In this document: one piece after another, positions 14,120 through 16,448 of the stretch
Numbering within the stretch: the stretch's first letter is position 1
How the letters are laid out: each line of letters starts with the position of its first letter
Translations under genes and position numbers: made by a program
Source of the DNA: Oscillospiraceae bacterium
GTDB lineage: Bacteria > Bacillota > Clostridia > Oscillospirales > Ruminococcaceae
DNA: 16,448 bases
Direction of reading: 5' to 3'
Assembly: GCA_017472375.1 (NCBI GenBank)
Contig: JAFUQL010000324.1
Span: 1 to 16,448, forward strand
The notes under the pieces: model-generated
What the model was told of the DNA's origin: nothing
Seen by the model: the letters and a program-made list of their open reading frames with translations, nothing else
The model's database searches: none

Positions 14120-14965
14120 ATGCCCGGTACCCTGTATGTGGTGGCCACCCCCATCGGCAACCTGGACGATATGCCGCCCCGCGTGGCGGCTACCTTCGGC
14201 CTGGCCGACTTCGTGGCCGCCGAGGACACCCGCGTGACCCTGCGGCTGCTGAACCACCTGGGGCTGAAAAAGCCCATGGTGAGCTACTTTGAACACAACG
14301 CCGCCCAGCGGGGCGGGCAGATCCTGGCCCGCATCCAGGCAGGGGAGAGCTGCGCTTTGTGCAGCGATGCGGGCATGCCCGCCATCTCCGACCCGGGCGA
14401 GCAGATCGTCACCGACGCACTGGCCATGGGCATCCGGGTGGTGCCGGTGCCGGGCGCGTCCGCCTGCGTCACCGCGCTGGCGGTCAGCGGCCAGCCCACC
14501 GCCCGCTTTGTGTTTGAGGGCTTCCTGCCCATCCCCAAAAAGCCCCGCGCCGCCCGGCTGGAGAGCCTGAAACACGAGGAGCGCACGGTCATCTTCTATG
14601 AGGCCCCTCACAAACTGCGGGCCACCCTGGCCGACCTGTGCGCCGCCTTCGGCCCCGACCGGAGCATCACCCTGTGCCGGGAGCTGACCAAGCTGCACGA
14701 GGAGATTTTCAAGACCACCCTGGGCGGCGCGGTGGCCCGCTATGAGGCCGAGGATCCCCGGGGCGAGTTCGTGCTGGTGATGGCCGGCGGCGAAGCCGCC
14801 CCCGCCGAGCAGGACGAACTGACCCTGGAGGACGCCGTGGCCCTGGCCCGCCGCCTGATGGAGGAAGGGCAGAGCGCCTCTGCCGCCGCCAAGGCCGCCG
14901 CCGCCAAGAGTCCCTTCGGAAAAGGGGAGATCTACCGCCTGCTGAACCGGGAGGTGAAGGAATGA
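14120..14965 (+). CDS. rsmI: 16S rRNA (cytidine(1402)-2'-O)-methyltransferase RsmI
   Basis: This enzyme 2'-O-methylates C1402 of 16S rRNA in the decoding centre using SAM. The 281-residue length is normal for this tetrapyrrole-methylase-fold family. Hallmarks are the N-terminal GTLYVVATPIGNLDD (3-17), AAEDTR (33-38), CALCSDAGMPAISDPG (78-93), VPVPGASA (107-114) and the FYEAPHKL segment (159-166), with an alanine-rich helical C-terminal domain. AAAGGAG lies about nine bases before the ATG. It is the first gene of a three-gene operon; its stop codon overlaps the start of the phosphoesterase gene (ATGA). Confidence 0.97.
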   Translation: MPGTLYVVATPIGNLDDMPPRVAATFGLADFVAAEDTRVTLRLLNHLGLKKPMVSYFEHNAAQRGGQILARIQAGESCALCSDAGMPAISDPGEQIVTDALAMGIRVVPVPGASACVTALAVSGQPTARFVFEGFLPIPKKPRAARLESLKHEERTVIFYEAPHKLRATLADLCAAFGPDRSITLCRELTKLHEEIFKTTLGGAVARYEAEDPRGEFVLVMAGGEAAPAEQDELTLEDAVALARRLMEEGQSASAAAKAAAAKSPFGKGEIYRLLNREVKE

Positions 14966-15489
14966 CCCGGGTGATCGTTGCATCGGACAGCCACCGGAAC
15001 ATCGCCGCCCTGCGCCGCTGCCTTGCCTGCGAGCCGGACGCCGCCGCCCTGATCTTTCTGGGCGACGGGCTGGGCGACCTGAATCAGGTGAAGGGGGAGT
15101 TCCCCAACCTGCGCATCTACGCGGTGCGGGGCAACTGCGACTACCAGCAGAGCTTCCCCAGCGAGGGGCTCATCCCCTTCGAGGGGCATCTGATCTTCTA
15201 CACCCACGGCCATGAGCACGGGGTGAAGATGGGCCCCGAACAGCTTCAGCTCACCGCCGCCGCACGGGGTGCGGACATCGCCCTCTATGGGCACACCCAC
15301 CGGGCGGCCTGTACCCCCGGGGACGAGGATTGGCCCCTTGCGGTGAACCCCGGCAGTGTGGGCGAGCCCCGGGATGCCCGGGGGCGCACCTTCGCGGTGC
15401 TGACCCTTGAAAAAGACAAGCCCGTCCATGTACAGCTCTACCGCCTGCCCGACCTGACCGGCGAAGAGCCGGATCCCCTGAGATTCTGA
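14962..15489 (+). CDS. YfcE/MJ0936-type metallophosphoesterase
   Basis: A 175-residue calcineurin-like phosphodiesterase with two metal sites. The ligand motifs are complete: DSH (Asp9, His11), LGDG (Asp35), GNCD (Asn58), THGH (His82, His84) and GHTH (His111, His113), followed by the NPGSVGEPRD segment that caps the active site. Physiological substrates of this family are mostly unknown; YfcE of E. coli hydrolyses artificial phosphodiesters. The start overlaps the rsmI stop by four bases with GGTGAAGG just upstream, so the two are translationally coupled. Confidence 0.93.
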   Translation: MTRVIVASDSHRNIAALRRCLACEPDAAALIFLGDGLGDLNQVKGEFPNLRIYAVRGNCDYQQSFPSEGLIPFEGHLIFYTHGHEHGVKMGPEQLQLTAAARGADIALYGHTHRAACTPGDEDWPLAVNPGSVGEPRDARGRTFAVLTLEKDKPVHVQLYRLPDLTGEEPDPLRF

Positions 15490-15498
15490 GGTAACGCC

Positions 15499-16230
15499 AT
15501 GCAGCTCATCCAGCTCCCCCAGGCCGACAGCACCAACCTGTGGGCCAAACAGAACATCGAACGGCTTCTGCCTGCGGGCGTGGTGTGGACCACCGACCAG
15601 ACCGCCGGCCGCGGCCGCCTTGGCCGCGACTGGACCAACAGTCCCGGCGACGGGCTGTTCCTGTCGGCGGTGGTCAGCGGGCCCTTTGCCCAGCCGGCCA
15701 CCCTGCCGCTGTTCGCCGCGCTGGCGGTGCAGCGGGCCATCACCGGGGAATTCGGCCCCCTGGATCTTCAGGTGAAGTGGCCCAACGATCTGATCCTCAA
15801 CGGCAAAAAGCTGGTGGGCATCCTGTGCGAGGGCACCGCCCGGGGGCTGGTGTGCGGTATCGGCACCAACCTGCGGCAGGACAGAGCCTATTTCGACCGG
15901 CTGGATCTGCCCCACGGCACCAGCCTTGCGCTGGAGGGCCTGCCGGTGGACGACGGCACCGCCGCCCGGCTGGCCGCCCGCTATGCGGCTCACCTCACCG
16001 GGCCGGATGCCGACCGCTGGAAGGCCGAGGGGCTCGCGCCCTTTCTGGCCGAGTACCGCGCCTGCTGCGTGAATCTGGGCCGCACCGTCACCTTTGATGG
16101 GGGCAGCGGCACCTGTGTGCAGATAGACGAGGAGGGCCGCCTGATCGTGGCCACCGACTCCGGCGAGCAGTGTGTGTTCACCGGCGAGGTGAGCGTGAAG
16201 GGCATCTACGAGCAATTGAGCGCCCGCTGA
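15499..16230 (+). CDS. birA: Biotin--[acetyl-CoA-carboxylase] ligase, BirA catalytic type without repressor domain
   Basis: This enzyme activates biotin to biotinyl-AMP and transfers it to the lysine of biotin carboxyl carrier proteins. The 243-residue protein shows DSTN (10-13), the nucleotide loop GRGRLGR (37-43) and KWPNDL (93-98), followed by KKLVGILCEG and the family's CGIGTNLRQ (119-127). A small C-terminal SH3-like domain (about 195-243) completes it. There is no N-terminal helix-turn-helix, so it is a monofunctional ligase rather than a biotin repressor. GAGGT lies seven bases before the ATG; the gene begins nine bases after the phosphoesterase stop, in the rsmI operon. Confidence 0.95.
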   Translation: MQLIQLPQADSTNLWAKQNIERLLPAGVVWTTDQTAGRGRLGRDWTNSPGDGLFLSAVVSGPFAQPATLPLFAALAVQRAITGEFGPLDLQVKWPNDLILNGKKLVGILCEGTARGLVCGIGTNLRQDRAYFDRLDLPHGTSLALEGLPVDDGTAARLAARYAAHLTGPDADRWKAEGLAPFLAEYRACCVNLGRTVTFDGGSGTCVQIDEEGRLIVATDSGEQCVFTGEVSVKGIYEQLSAR

Positions 16231-16274
16231 GCCGGGTGCTGCAAAACCAAATAAACAGACAGGAGCATTCTACT

Positions 16275-16448
16275 ATGATTTCAGTGACCCAAGCCATCGG
16301 CACCGCCATCTTCCTGGCGCTGGCCGCCAACCTCTGCTACAAGTGGTTCAAGAACCTCTACAATCCCGAAAAGGAGCCCTCCGGCACCAGCCTGGACACC
16401 ACCCCCATCGGCACCGACCGCACCGCCGGCGCAGACAAGCTGCGCAAG
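16275..16448 (+). CDS. Start of a small membrane-anchored protein, cut by window edge
   Basis: 58 codons are visible without a stop. AGGAG lies nine bases before the ATG. The N-terminus (about 5-22, IGTAIFLALAANLCY) is hydrophobic enough for one membrane helix, followed by KWFKNLYNPEKEP and a Thr/Asp-rich stretch. I do not recognise the family. It is 44 bases after birA with no terminator between, so it may be the fourth gene of that operon. Confidence 0.7.
   Translation, partial: MISVTQAIGTAIFLALAANLCYKWFKNLYNPEKEPSGTSLDTTPIGTDRTAGADKLRK

Overview
The window is GC-rich bacterial chromosome with dense genes, strong AGGAGG-type ribosome binding sites, A/T-rich sigma-A promoters and clear intrinsic terminators. 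Gene content (an Rnf-like membrane module, an OmpR/HAMP-kinase pair, an HtrA protease with an N-terminal membrane anchor, an MnmM/YtqB-type methyltransferase, DUF4015 and DUF1015 proteins) points to a high-GC Firmicute of the Oscillospiraceae/Ruminococcaceae gut group (Faecalibacterium/Gemmiger/Subdoligranulum-like). That placement is inference from composition and families, not from a search. I saw no tRNA, rRNA, CRISPR array, insertion sequence or phage gene.

Layout: everything from base 1 to 10516 is on the minus strand and everything from 10843 on is on the plus strand, with a divergent promoter region between. Reading the minus strand from right to left: a GNAT-MnmM fusion (tRNA wobble uridine modification); a response regulator/sensor kinase pair ending in a strong terminator; then an apparent five-gene operon rpe - rnfD-like - rnfE-like - rnfA-like - DUF4015 protein, with ATGA start/stop overlaps between the three Rnf genes; then a DUF1015 protein; then a DEAD-box RNA helicase that runs off the left edge. 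On the plus strand: an HtrA-type serine protease with its own promoter and terminator; a 554-residue protein whose C-terminal third looks like a divergent NADAR (YbiA-like) ADP-ribose domain; then rsmI, a YfcE-type phosphoesterase and a biotin protein ligase as a tight operon; then the start of a small membrane protein cut by the right edge.

The most unusual item is the three-gene Rnf-like module. Subunits D, E and A are recognisable from conserved segments, but rnfB, rnfC and rnfG are not next to them. The cysteines that hold the intramembrane iron-sulfur cluster in normal RnfA/RnfE (and NqrD/NqrE) are replaced in three of four places, and the fourth is displaced by one residue. The genes look intact and translationally coupled, so this may be a maintained, repurposed Rnf/Nqr membrane core rather than a decaying operon. 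The neighbouring DUF4015 protein likewise lacks the aspartate expected in its barrel motif. The other two items worth following are the NADAR-like protein with a large unknown N-terminal half, and the GNAT-MnmM fusion.
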